A stretch of DNA of 26,993 bases, from the IMG/VR virus record IMGVR_UViG_3300013132_000217, positions 1 through 26,993 of that record. One strand, 5' to 3'. This document shows, piece after piece, positions 9,385 to 16,963 of this stretch. The position numbers were made by a program, and so were the translations under genes. The stretch comes from a virus. Under the pieces are notes generated by a model. The model was given only the letters and a program-made list of their open reading frames with translations, was not told where the DNA came from and ran no database searches. The stretch's first letter is position 1. The number at the start of each line of letters is the position of its first letter.

Positions 9385-11208
9385 TTAACTACCAATCTTG
9401 TTTGGTACACTCGAATATGGTCCACTAACTTGTGAGTCTGATATCATCTTATTTAATTGTTTTAAAAATTGTTCATTCTTAAATAAGTCAGCCACTTGGG
9501 AGTCAGTAAGTGTTTGTGTTGTGCCGGCAGGTGTTGTTACTTCAACTTTAATAGTTCCTTGGTGTTGTATTGGGTTAACAATTAAATTTTGTTGGGTTGT
9601 TGGTGCGTTAATAATTGGTTTAGCACCTTCGGGTGATAATACGGGTGTTACAGTTGTTAATGCCGTCTCTGTTAATTTTTTTGTACCAGCAGAAAGAGTT
9701 TCAAATAACTTATTATTCTCATTGATATACTTGGAAATTGATTCACCTAAGTCTAGTTCACTTATTTGTTTGCTTAACCCACTTAATCCCTCACCTAATT
9801 CTTTTGTTGTTACACCAACAATATTACCTAAGTCTTCTAAACTACCCTCACCAGATATAAGTTTTGTAATAGCAACCGCAGCTGCATCACCAACATTGTT
9901 TACTCGGTCTATACCTGTTCTAACATCAGGAAGTAATCCCAAACCCTCTTGAGATAGTCCTTGGACTGATGCTCTTAGTATCTCATTTAAATCACCGGTA
10001 ATTCTAGCACCAGCAGGTACCGCACCAAGTTTAAAGGCGATTGAATTTAGCGCTGAGATTTGTAATTCTGAGTTTGTTAATTGAGCTTTGGCAATATCTT
10101 CTAAAGTAGCAGGTTCTTCGGTAAGTTTTTGAACGTCTTCGTTACTTAATTCAGAAACTAATTTTGTTTCACCAGTTTCCAATTTAACTTCGTAAGCCCC
10201 TTCTTTATTTAGATATGCAACATTAGCGATAAATTGTTTTGATTCTTCATCAATTCCGGCAAATTTAAAATCTTTTTGAATTGCGTTCAACTTTTGTTGA
10301 CCTATCGACATTTTAACCAACTCATCATAACTTATACCCATTTGAGTTGCTAATTCCCTCAAATCCCTTTTTGCGTTTGGAAATACTTTAAATTCTTTTG
10401 ATTTTTCATCAAAATATGTAAACTTCTGTGTCATTTGAACCACTTGATTTTGTAGTTCTCCAACATCTTCAGAAGCCAAATACATTAACCTAAATGGGTC
10501 TGCTAAATCACCCGCAGCAACACCTAATCTTTGGAAAGCAGCAACCATGTCAGTAGCACCTTCAGGGTCAAAAACTTTGTCAGCAAATCTAAATACATTA
10601 TCCATACTGATTCTAAGACCAGCAGCTTGTGCGGACATTTTTGCTAATCCTTGTACCCCATTTTGGAATCCAAATTCATTTATCTTAGATAAATTACTTT
10701 GAACACCTTTAAATACAGCACCTGTATTAACACCAACAGCTCTTGCAATGTCAACACTGTCTTGTATTCTATCTCTAATAAAAGCACTTTCAATACCAGC
10801 ATCACGAAATCCTGACACTAACTCACCAACATTCTCACTTGATAATCCTACAGCTTTAGCTGCGGTGAATAAATCTGAGGTTGTCTCTCCTAAAGTTATT
10901 ACATTTGTATTTAAATTTTGTGCAATATCTCTTTGAATATTTAGAACGTCTTGTGTTGAACCACCTAATTCAATAATTCTAGGTGTTGCAACCGCAATTT
11001 CTTCTCTAATACCCCTTACAGCTTGTTGTGTAGTACCAAATAACCCCGCAATTTCCGCAGATGATTGTTGAGTTCTAACAATTAAAATATCTATAGCAGA
11101 CTTTACCTTTGAGTTAAAGTCATCAACTTTAGATAACCCCTTCTCAATTAAATTTGTTTGGTCAGGAGGTTGGTTTTGATTTTGATTGGGTGTTGGATTT
11201 GTCTGCAT
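9385..11208 (-). CDS. Tail tape measure protein (T4 gp29-like in size and position)
   Basis: A 607-residue, largely helical protein with a Pro/Asn/Gln-rich N-terminus. The patterns around residues 85-220 (LGETTSDLFTAAKAVGLSSE, then AFIRDRIQDSVDIARAVG) are typical of tape measure proteins, which span the tube lumen and set tail length. T4 gp29 is 590 residues, so the tail would be of about T4 length. It lies directly after the tail chaperone gene, the arrangement conserved across tailed phages, and before the baseplate genes. The C-terminal 100 residues turn polar and Thr/Pro-rich (about 525-560), then end in a short helical segment. No lysozyme or peptidase motif was seen. ATG 11208 is the first in-frame start and has a TATTTAT element 19 bases upstream. 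The assignment rests on pattern, length and synteny. Confidence 0.7.
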   Translation of the reverse strand: MQTNPTPNQNQNQPPDQTNLIEKGLSKVDDFNSKVKSAIDILIVRTQQSSAEIAGLFGTTQQAVRGIREEIAVATPRIIELGGSTQDVLNIQRDIAQNLNTNVITLGETTSDLFTAAKAVGLSSENVGELVSGFRDAGIESAFIRDRIQDSVDIARAVGVNTGAVFKGVQSNLSKINEFGFQNGVQGLAKMSAQAAGLRISMDNVFRFADKVFDPEGATDMVAAFQRLGVAAGDLADPFRLMYLASEDVGELQNQVVQMTQKFTYFDEKSKEFKVFPNAKRDLRELATQMGISYDELVKMSIGQQKLNAIQKDFKFAGIDEESKQFIANVAYLNKEGAYEVKLETGETKLVSELSNEDVQKLTEEPATLEDIAKAQLTNSELQISALNSIAFKLGAVPAGARITGDLNEILRASVQGLSQEGLGLLPDVRTGIDRVNNVGDAAAVAITKLISGEGSLEDLGNIVGVTTKELGEGLSGLSKQISELDLGESISKYINENNKLFETLSAGTKKLTETALTTVTPVLSPEGAKPIINAPTTQQNLIVNPIQHQGTIKVEVTTPAGTTQTLTDSQVADLFKNEQFLKQLNKMISDSQVSGPYSSVPNKIGS

Positions 11209-11227
11209 TTTTATTTAAAACCTTATA

Positions 11228-11234
11228 ATAAATA
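11228..11234 (-). promoter_or_regulatory. TATTTAT promoter-like element before the tape measure gene
   Basis: Read leftward the sequence is TTCTATTTATTATAAGG, ending 19 bases before ATG 11208. It lies just after the end of the chaperone extension frame (stop at 11242), so the tape measure gene may have its own promoter. Confidence 0.45.
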
Positions 11235-11241
11235 GAATTAC

Positions 11242-11403
11242 TTAAGGTTTTTTGTGACTTTCAACTATTTTGTCAATTAAATATCGTCTAGCGTATGTTG
11301 GCATAGTTAAATAATCACCCCAAGACATGTGAAGGTCTCGAGCTAAAAGGTAAAATTCGTCTAATTGGTATCTTGAGTAATCAGAAGAAAGGCCGAAAAA
11401 ATT
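11242..11403 (-). CDS. Frameshifted C-terminal extension of the tail assembly chaperone (GT-like)
   Basis: A 53-codon frame, offset +1 (equal to -2) from the chaperone frame, is open from 11403 to a TAA at 11244-11242. Its protein is clearly real in character: FGLSSDYSRYQLDEFYLL followed by a segment ending TYARRYLIDKIVES. It resembles the short helical tails (a glycine, then Leu-rich helices) added to phage tail chaperones by frameshifting. A stop lies immediately upstream in this frame (11406-11404), and the only ATG codons are deep inside (LHMSW, LTMPT), so it cannot easily be made alone. The overlap with the chaperone frame contains a T6-C run at 11401-11395. The expected fusion product is about 295-296 residues. 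The alternative is that one T of the run is a sequencing error and the gene is a single frame. Confidence 0.75.
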   Translation of the reverse strand, partial: NFFGLSSDYSRYQLDEFYLLARDLHMSWGDYLTMPTYARRYLIDKIVESHKKP

Positions 11404-12130
11404 CTACCCCGAAGGCGATGTTCACATCTACCTTTTCTCCTGACGGGGCAATAACAGTTTTGGCTAAATCTAACCTTGGTTCATTTTCATCAATGAAATT
11501 TCTAATGTATTTTGAATCCATAATTGGAAGACCTTCAACAAATTTTACAATTGTTGATTTGTCACTATCACCATTAACAGAAACAATTTGTTTTTGTAAT
11601 TTCCATTGGATTCTTGGAGCAACTCTACCGGTAGGATACATTTCAGCATCTTTATTGATTTGAGCCATCTCTTGATAAGTTAATGGTTTTAAAACAACTT
11701 TTACATTAGATTTGGGTAAAGTAGTATTAAAAGTACCATCTTCATTTGGTTCAGTCTCAGTTTTTTTGAAGTCTAATTCATCTAATTTAATTACAGATGC
11801 GAATTTTTTTCCTGTTACAGGGTCTACAAGTTGGACATTATATTCGGGTCCAAATGATGTGTTTCTTAAAAATATTAAAATGGCTTCAATATCACCATTT
11901 AACATTTCCTCAGGTTTTAAATCGGGTTCATATAATTTTTGTCGAACCAATGACATTACAATATTATCTGAATTGGTTGATAAGATAATGTTTTCATCCG
12001 CAGCAGTTAGATAACCAACTTTAACAGATTTTTTTTTGTTTTTATAAAATTTACCACCTGATGGTAATTTTACCACATCGTGTGGTAACGAGAAATCTTT
12101 TTGACCATATTCTAATACATTATCTTCCAT
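11381..12130 (-). CDS. Tail assembly chaperone / T4 gp26-type baseplate protein
   Basis: A 249-residue protein from ATG 12130 (MEDNVLEYGQKDFSLPH). A GTG at 12142 would add MFFF, but those codons are the T-tract of a terminator, so ATG 12130 is chosen. The N-terminal LPSGGKFY segment and the following helix (VMSLVRQKLYEPDLKPEEML) resemble the T4 gp26-type baseplate-hub/tail chaperone family. The gene sits immediately before the tape measure gene, the standard place for tail chaperones (lambda G/GT). The frame stops at TGA 11383-11381 just after GVEFFRPFF, while a second frame continues (see 11242-11403). Both products would be cytoplasmic assembly factors coating the tape measure rather than abundant virion parts. 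No typical ribosome binding site is visible. The family call is moderate; the context is strong. Confidence 0.65.
   Translation of the reverse strand: MEDNVLEYGQKDFSLPHDVVKLPSGGKFYKNKKKSVKVGYLTAADENIILSTNSDNIVMSLVRQKLYEPDLKPEEMLNGDIEAILIFLRNTSFGPEYNVQLVDPVTGKKFASVIKLDELDFKKTETEPNEDGTFNTTLPKSNVKVVLKPLTYQEMAQINKDAEMYPTGRVAPRIQWKLQKQIVSVNGDSDKSTIVKFVEGLPIMDSKYIRNFIDENEPRLDLAKTVIAPSGEKVDVNIAFGVEFFRPFF
11395..11401 (-). promoter_or_regulatory. Candidate frameshift site T6-C
   Basis: Read leftward, the chaperone codons are GAA TTT TTT CGG CCT. A Phe-tRNA on the second TTT could slip +1 onto TTC, aided by slow decoding of CGG (Arg codons nearby are mostly AGA or CGT), or slip -2 onto TTT. Either lands in the open 53-codon frame. 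The -2 case parallels the G6-C site known for phage Mu tail genes. A sequencing homopolymer error remains possible. Confidence 0.55.
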
Positions 12131-12160
12131 AAAAAAAAACACAGGGATTAGCCCCTGTGT
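12131..12160 (-). terminator. Intrinsic terminator after the tail tube gene
   Basis: Read leftward: an 8-base stem ACACAGGG/CCCTGTGT (12139-12160, six-base loop), extendable by A-T pairs and followed by about eight T residues. It lies 50 bases after the tube stop. Its T-tract runs directly into the ATG of the chaperone gene at 12130, so chaperone expression probably depends on read-through. Confidence 0.85.
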
Positions 12161-12197
12161 TTAAATATACCTAACAAAATTTATTTATCAATAAAAA

Positions 12198-12204
12198 GTA
12201 AATA
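12198..12204 (-). promoter_or_regulatory. Weak TATTTAC promoter-like element between tube and chaperone
   Basis: Read leftward: ATAGTATTTACTTTT, one mismatch from the shared TATTTAT element. It lies just after the tube stop and before the terminator hairpin. A transcript started here would still pass through that hairpin. Confidence 0.25.
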
Positions 12205-12209
12205 CTATA

Positions 12210-12698
12210 TTAGTAAACTAAGATACAACGGTCCATCTGCAATGTTGCTTCAAGTCCTGCTAATTTGTCATCACTATAAGAAACTTGGTCCCAAGCCACT
12301 TTAGTAATCATACATCCTTCTAAAATCCATTTTTCTACAACAACACCTGTTGGGTCTAACATTTCTAAGTCAACATTTTTCTTGTAACCTGCGGCGTATC
12401 CCATACGACCAGTTACAGATTCAGCGTGTAGACGAACCCATTCCATCAACGCTTGTGTTGCTGATGGACCAATTGGGTCACGGAATTTCACATTTATAGC
12501 ATTCCATTTAAATCTACCAGCAACAAAAGTTGATGTATTTAAAAATTGGATTTCTACTGGGTTAATATCAATATTGGGTCTACCTGATGATTCTACAAAC
12601 CATTCGTTAATACCCAATGTGGTGTCAAATCTTAAAATAAATCGATTCGCTCTTTTTGGTTCATACGGAACCGGCATTTTCATCAATAAATCAGCCAT
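12210..12698 (-). CDS. Tail tube protein (T4 gp19-like)
   Basis: A 162-residue protein, almost exactly the length of T4 gp19 (163). The sequence has the tube-protein layout: an N-terminal PYEPKRANRFILRFD strand, a central FKWNAINVKFRDPIGPSAT segment, a helix with LMEWVRLHAESVTG, and a C-terminal GCMITKVAWDQVSYSDDKLA strand pair. It stacks as hexameric rings to form the inner tube around the tape measure protein and is a high-copy virion component. It lies downstream of the sheath gene as in T4, though here a HAD gene separates them. A TATTTAT element lies 41 bases upstream and a strong terminator follows, so it probably has its own short, abundant transcript. Confidence 0.9.
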   Translation of the reverse strand: MADLLMKMPVPYEPKRANRFILRFDTTLGINEWFVESSGRPNIDINPVEIQFLNTSTFVAGRFKWNAINVKFRDPIGPSATQALMEWVRLHAESVTGRMGYAAGYKKNVDLEMLDPTGVVVEKWILEGCMITKVAWDQVSYSDDKLAGLEATLQMDRCILVY

Positions 12699-12739
12699 GG
12701 TATATTTTTTCTTTTATTAGTTGTTTTATTTATTTCACT

Positions 12740-12746
12740 ATAAATA
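12740..12746 (-). promoter_or_regulatory. TATTTAT promoter-like element before the tube gene
   Basis: Read leftward: GGAAGTATTTATAGTG, ending 41 bases before ATG 12698, within the 102-base AT-rich gap after the HAD gene. The leader that follows is A/T-rich and has no Shine-Dalgarno sequence. Confidence 0.45.
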
Positions 12747-12800
12747 CTTCCTATTTGAAAATTTTTGTATTTACTTTGTTTTTGAAAAGTTTATTCTCCC

Positions 12801-13613
12801 TTAGAATCTAGTTTTAGTTCCTCCTGCTGTAGAGTAAGTTTGTAATGATGGTTCATCTTCAAAATGTTTCTTCATAACTTCTACATTTCTTATATCATCA
12901 TCTGAAAATCCAATACTAGGTACAAATTTATTTCTTACATCATCTTTAATGTATAATTTTTTCCCTAGTTCTTTAGCTTGAGTTTTAACATAAGAAATAA
13001 ATTCTTTCATTGCACTAACTTTTAATTCCTCAGGACTGGCGGCTCCCGCATCAGTACCGTAAGATACGGGGTAATATTTGTTTAATTCTAAATATTCTTT
13101 AATCAGTTCGGCATCACTCTTATCTTCCATATCGTGAATGTCACGGTATTTTCTAAGATTTCTAACTAATAAGTCTTTATTGATACCCATATGGTCAGAC
13201 ACAATTAAATTGTAAACAGCCTCTTTTAATGTGTTTGGATGGTGACCTCTTGCAGTAATAATTGAAAAGATTGAACCGTTATTGATTGTTTCGACAAAAT
13301 CTGGCCAAGCCGGTCCCGCCTTTGCTCTCATTGAATCAATTAAAAATTGTTTGTCCCCTAAAGTTCTAAAATTTCTAAACGGGTCTTCGGCAAAACCAAC
13401 AACTTTAACACCTTTATAGTCAAATGGTTCTTTACCAATTTTACTTCTATATTCAGCAAAATCTTCTGTGGACATACCAACTTCATTATTATTTTCATCT
13501 AAAACAATAATCTTGGTTGGCATAAACATAATATTATCGTCCCAATCAAAAGCGTAATACTTTAAATCTGGTGTTCCTACATCATCAAATCCCTCAATTA
13601 AATTTCTTTTCAT
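12801..13613 (-). CDS. HAD-superfamily phosphatase between sheath and tube genes
   Basis: A 270-residue protein with recognisable HAD motifs: motif I FDWDDN (D23 and D25 as nucleophile and acid/base), motif II IITARG (T120), a candidate motif III lysine at 198 or 203, and motif IV GFSDDD (D238-D240). The long stretch between motifs I and II (about 95 residues) suggests an inserted cap. HAD enzymes use magnesium to hydrolyse phosphate esters; the substrate here is unknown. T4 Pnkp (PseT) contains a HAD-type 3'-phosphatase, but no kinase P-loop is present in this protein. The gene follows the sheath terminator and is read in the same direction as the tail genes. It could act in nucleotide or DNA-end metabolism or in virion maturation. 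The superfamily call is good; the role is unknown. Confidence 0.75.
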   Translation of the reverse strand: MKRNLIEGFDDVGTPDLKYYAFDWDDNIMFMPTKIIVLDENNNEVGMSTEDFAEYRSKIGKEPFDYKGVKVVGFAEDPFRNFRTLGDKQFLIDSMRAKAGPAWPDFVETINNGSIFSIITARGHHPNTLKEAVYNLIVSDHMGINKDLLVRNLRKYRDIHDMEDKSDAELIKEYLELNKYYPVSYGTDAGAASPEELKVSAMKEFISYVKTQAKELGKKLYIKDDVRNKFVPSIGFSDDDIRNVEVMKKHFEDEPSLQTYSTAGGTKTRF

Positions 13614-13617
13614 GTAT

Positions 13618-13651
13618 AAAAAATGGCTAAAGGTGGGGATTTCTCCCCACC
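13618..13651 (-). terminator. Intrinsic terminator after the sheath gene
   Basis: Read leftward: stem GGTGGGGA/TCCCCACC (8 bp, loop GAAA, 13632-13651), then TTTAGCCATTTTTT. It begins seven bases after the sheath stop and ends four bases before the HAD start codon. The GC-rich stem stands out in this AT-rich sequence. Confidence 0.8.
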
Positions 13652-13658
13652 ATAATTA

Positions 13659-16600
13659 TTAAATGTTTTCAAATGAAGCTCCAGTTGGGGTAATCAAGAA
13701 TTCAATATCAATGAATTCAAGTGCCTTAGTTGGTTTCAAGTAAATTTTACCTGTCATAGTATTTCTATCCAAATCTTCAGGTGAATTACTTACCGTTACT
13801 CTGAAATCATATAAACCTCTATCTCTTCTGATTGCATCTAAGATTGGGTTAACTGAATCCAAGAAGTCTTGTCTAACTTTAGCGTCATTTTGTTCAAACA
13901 ACAATCTTACAGCTACTGCCGAAATTAACTTACGAGCTTGTAATAACAATCTTCTTACGTTAATTCTGTTCAACGCTGTGTCAGCAATTTGTAAAGTTTT
14001 ATTACCCCAAATTACTGTTCCAACATCAGAGAATGTTGCGATTGGGTTAATTCTACCTTGGTATAAAGTATCTCTATCTTCTTGTGTAAGTTTCTTACGT
14101 GCTTTGATAGCATTTACTAAACCTCTTGTATAACCCGCAGTTGCGAACCATGGGAATGAGATATTATCAGTTAATGCTAAGTTTCTACATACTTCATTTG
14201 TTGGTGGAATGTAAATTTGTGTATTATTTACAGTGTCTCTAACCAAAATCCATGGGTAGTAAGTTGCTGTGTAGTTATTATCGATACCAGTATTGTCAAG
14301 ATTATCAACCGCCTCAGTTGGGTATATAAAGTTGTCTGTTTGAGTTGGTATATAAACGTTACTGTCAGGTGTTGTTACAACGTAGATAGAGTCAGCTCTG
14401 TCATATGTAACCATATCAATAGCCGCTTCAGCCAAGTTTGAGTTATTAACATAGTCAATACCAGGAGTTGCAAATACGTTAATGTTTACTGCCTCAGGGT
14501 TATTGAATGTGTAGATACCTAACAAGTAAGCATAGTAGTCAGTATTAGCAAAATCAGTGAAGTTACTAATTGTAATTGGTTTAAACGCTCCCCAACCTGT
14601 TGCGTTTGGATAACGAGTTGTTGAACAAGCTCCCGCTTGATAACCAGCTCCACCCAATACAAATCTATCAGTGTTAGTTCTGTATTCTCTGTAAATGTCC
14701 CATCCGTCAAAACCACCTTGTACTAAGAATGAGAATTTACGTGCTTGGATTTGGTAGTAAGGACTCGCAGAAGTTTCAGGGTCAGATTGGAATGAAGCGT
14801 CACCACAATCAAAAGCTGATGTACCTGAAGTAGGTCCAGTTGCGATTGTTACAACAGTAGCTCCTGAATCCATGTGGAAACCTTTTGTTATGTAATTCCA
14901 AGGTTCTGCTACCACATCAACACAAAGATTATTAGGTTTTTGAGCTCCTTTATATTCGTAGAACATAGGGTCATATCCAATTTGTGAAGAAATACCTAAG
15001 TAAGAACTTCTAACTTTGTCACCAGCGCTTTCAACAGAATTATCAGCTCCCGCAGTTGTGCCAAATGGTGGGTTGTAAATAACTTGACCTGGGAAATTGT
15101 ATGATGTTTTATATACTGGGAATGGAGGTGTTGCACTTGAGTACTCTCTAATTGTGTAACCTTCAAATCCACTTGGAAGTGAGTCGATTGGACAATCAAC
15201 GTTCAATTCCAACATAATATATTTTGAATTTAATGCATATTCTCCGTCAGATGTTCCAATTTTAACACCAATATAACTATTGTTAGCAGGGTCCATAGAA
15301 CAATTTGTGAATTTTTCTAAGATAACAGGATTAGTATCTGTATCGAAGAAATCACGAACCGCTAAGTCAAATGAGCCGTTGGTAAATGATATATTTTGAA
15401 TTGAAATTTTTATTTGTGTGTTAGCACTGTTACCATCAGCAATTGTGATAACCTTAAACATTTTATCAACCGTACTACCACGTAATTGTGATACAACCCA
15501 TGGAGATTCTGCTGATTTATATTTTTCTAAATAATATGCAATTGTTCCTGTTGTAGAACCATATCTTAATCCTGGTAATGATACTAATGTAGAATTAAGA
15601 CCTCTAATATAACCTTTGTTATATCCGTAGTTTAATAAGTTCTGATACCACTCTTCAGTAAACAATGGAATTTCAGCTCTTGGTTTACCAAAGTTAGAAA
15701 CACCAAATACTTTATTGATGTAGTTAGCATCTGAACTATTTAATGATGTTGCAAATGAGAATGATTCAGGTGATGAAGCTCCGTCTGTATAACCTGAAAT
15801 CGCAAATTGTGCGTATGGGTTTTGAGAAATACCTGAATATGAACCAGTATCATCAATAACAACACTTGTTAAACCTGTTACTTGGTAAGCCGGACCTGTA
15901 TTTGAACCAACATATGTTGAAATACCTCTTGAACGAAGAGTTGCCACCACCAAATTGTTATAGTCTGAATAAGCAGTACCTGTATATGTGTATACCGTTC
16001 CTGAAACTGTACCAGTAAAAGCTCCAGAACCTAAATCAGCCATTTGATTTACTAATGTGTAGAAAGAGAAACCTGTATACGCGTTTCCTGATGAAATATT
16101 AAAGTTAGAGTAATACCAAGAATCATTTAAACTTGATGTAAAATCAGCATCTGATGTTGAAACGCCAGAAACTTGGAATACGTTTGTCTCTGCGGTGTAA
16201 GTAGTTGACAATCCAGTATATCCTGAAGCAGGTATTGTACCAAAATAAGAAATGGAACTTCCTGATGTTGAACCCGAATCATTTATAATTTCAGTAATTT
16301 GTGTGTTTAAGTCATTTTGAAAAGTTGTAGTACTTCCATTATATTGTGTGTATTGGGTATTTAATTGGGTTTCAATTATTGACGGGAACGATGTTGTAAA
16401 ATTAACTGATGTCGAACCTGTAGAACCTGACCAGTTAACACTGAAAGTTGTTCCGGTACTTGCCGTGTTTAAACCAACTGTTGAACCGCTAACATTAGCA
16501 ATTGTTGTTATAGACCAAGATGGACCCGCATCGTAACCCGATAGTCCAAGTACTCTTGTTACAAACAATTGGTTAGATTGTTGAAGGTATGATTTGGCGA

Positions 16601-16838
16601 TATAGGCCAATTCGTATTTAGGGATTTGGGTGTTTACAAATTTTTCAGGAATTGTCCCGCCAAAGTAAGCTTCGAATTCATCGTAGTTAGTGATAAAGAT
16701 AGGTTCAAACGCTGGACCTGTTAATGTCTCACCAACAAGACCCAAAGTTGTTACACCCACACTTTGAGCTACGAAGCTAAGGTCTCTTTCTGATGTGTAT
16801 ACACCAGGAGAAACGAAAATTTTATTTGATACTGCCAT
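13659..16838 (-). CDS. Tail sheath protein (T4 gp18-like) with large insertion
   Basis: A 1059-residue protein. The N-terminus (residues 1-105, beginning MAVSNKIFVSPGVYTSERD) and the C-terminus (about 860-1059: FATAGYTRGLVNAI, NKTLQIADTALNRINVRRLL, FRVTVSNSPEDLDRN, VYLKPTKALEFIDI-type end) are classic contractile sheath domains that form the linked outer tube. T4 gp18 is 659 residues, so this protein is about 400 longer. Most of the excess lies at 106-385, a Ser/Thr/Gly/Tyr-rich beta-type region, probably an exposed decoration domain on the sheath surface. More variable sequence fills 460-760. ATG 16838 is preceded by a TATTTAT element and followed by a strong terminator, as expected for a high-copy late product. 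Confidence 0.92.
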   Translation of the reverse strand: MAVSNKIFVSPGVYTSERDLSFVAQSVGVTTLGLVGETLTGPAFEPIFITNYDEFEAYFGGTIPEKFVNTQIPKYELAYIAKSYLQQSNQLFVTRVLGLSGYDAGPSWSITTIANVSGSTVGLNTASTGTTFSVNWSGSTGSTSVNFTTSFPSIIETQLNTQYTQYNGSTTTFQNDLNTQITEIINDSGSTSGSSISYFGTIPASGYTGLSTTYTAETNVFQVSGVSTSDADFTSSLNDSWYYSNFNISSGNAYTGFSFYTLVNQMADLGSGAFTGTVSGTVYTYTGTAYSDYNNLVVATLRSRGISTYVGSNTGPAYQVTGLTSVVIDDTGSYSGISQNPYAQFAISGYTDGASSPESFSFATSLNSSDANYINKVFGVSNFGKPRAEIPLFTEEWYQNLLNYGYNKGYIRGLNSTLVSLPGLRYGSTTGTIAYYLEKYKSAESPWVVSQLRGSTVDKMFKVITIADGNSANTQIKISIQNISFTNGSFDLAVRDFFDTDTNPVILEKFTNCSMDPANNSYIGVKIGTSDGEYALNSKYIMLELNVDCPIDSLPSGFEGYTIREYSSATPPFPVYKTSYNFPGQVIYNPPFGTTAGADNSVESAGDKVRSSYLGISSQIGYDPMFYEYKGAQKPNNLCVDVVAEPWNYITKGFHMDSGATVVTIATGPTSGTSAFDCGDASFQSDPETSASPYYQIQARKFSFLVQGGFDGWDIYREYRTNTDRFVLGGAGYQAGACSTTRYPNATGWGAFKPITISNFTDFANTDYYAYLLGIYTFNNPEAVNINVFATPGIDYVNNSNLAEAAIDMVTYDRADSIYVVTTPDSNVYIPTQTDNFIYPTEAVDNLDNTGIDNNYTATYYPWILVRDTVNNTQIYIPPTNEVCRNLALTDNISFPWFATAGYTRGLVNAIKARKKLTQEDRDTLYQGRINPIATFSDVGTVIWGNKTLQIADTALNRINVRRLLLQARKLISAVAVRLLFEQNDAKVRQDFLDSVNPILDAIRRDRGLYDFRVTVSNSPEDLDRNTMTGKIYLKPTKALEFIDIEFLITPTGASFENI

Positions 16839-16876
16839 TTTTCTTGTTGTTATTCAGTTTAATTTATTTTTATTAC

Positions 16877-16883
16877 ATAAATA
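16877..16883 (-). promoter_or_regulatory. TATTTAT promoter-like element before the sheath gene
   Basis: Read leftward: GTGAATATTTATGTAATA, ending 38 bases before ATG 16838. It lies back-to-back with a similar element on the other strand at 16920, so this 125-base gap appears to be a divergent promoter region. Confidence 0.45.
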
Positions 16884-16919
16884 TTCACAGAAAACAGAAA
16901 AACTTTACTTTATATAATC

Positions 16920-16926
16920 TATTTAT
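16920..16926 (+). promoter_or_regulatory. TATTTAT promoter-like element before the small RHH-like gene
   Basis: AATCTATTTATAAAATG on the plus strand, 37 bases before ATG 16964. A TATAAT hexamer overlaps at 16913-16918. The sequence is close to palindromic, so it could also be read leftward. Confidence 0.4.
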
Positions 16927-16932
16927 AAAATG

Positions 16933-16956
16933 GGCAGATTATATTCTGCCTTTTTT
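16933..16956 (+). terminator. Hairpin plus T6 in the leader of the small RHH-like gene
   Basis: Stem GGCAGA/TCTGCC with a six-base loop, followed by TTTTTT, a compact intrinsic terminator in the rightward direction. No rightward gene ends before it. It lies between a promoter-like element (16920) and the ATG at 16964, so it could act as an attenuator or could stop antisense transcription. Confidence 0.65.
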
Positions 16957-16963
16957 CTACCTT

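Noticed and set aside
9374-9391. AT-only hairpin (TAGTTAA/TTAACTA) at the end of the tape measure gene
   Set aside because: The 7-base stem is all A/T, overlaps the stop codon and is not followed by a T-tract, so it is too weak to call a terminator.
9398-9952. 184-residue rightward open frame opposite the tape measure gene
   Set aside because: It lies wholly inside the tape measure gene on the other strand, has Cys/Val/Ser-rich composition typical of an antisense frame, and has no promoter or leader.
12131-12142. GTG start at 12142 for the chaperone gene
   Set aside because: The extra codons (MFFF) are the T-tract of the tube terminator; ATG 12130 gives a normal N-terminus.
15760-16540. Repetitive-looking Ser/Thr/Gly codons in the sheath insertion, considered as tandem repeats
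   Set aside because: The similarity is in amino-acid composition only; no DNA unit recurs with regular spacing.
16793-16963. Extended start (ATG 16793) for the small RHH-like gene
   Set aside because: It would overlap the start of the sheath gene, run through the terminator hairpin and add a Phe/Tyr/Leu-rich stretch unlike the rest of the protein.
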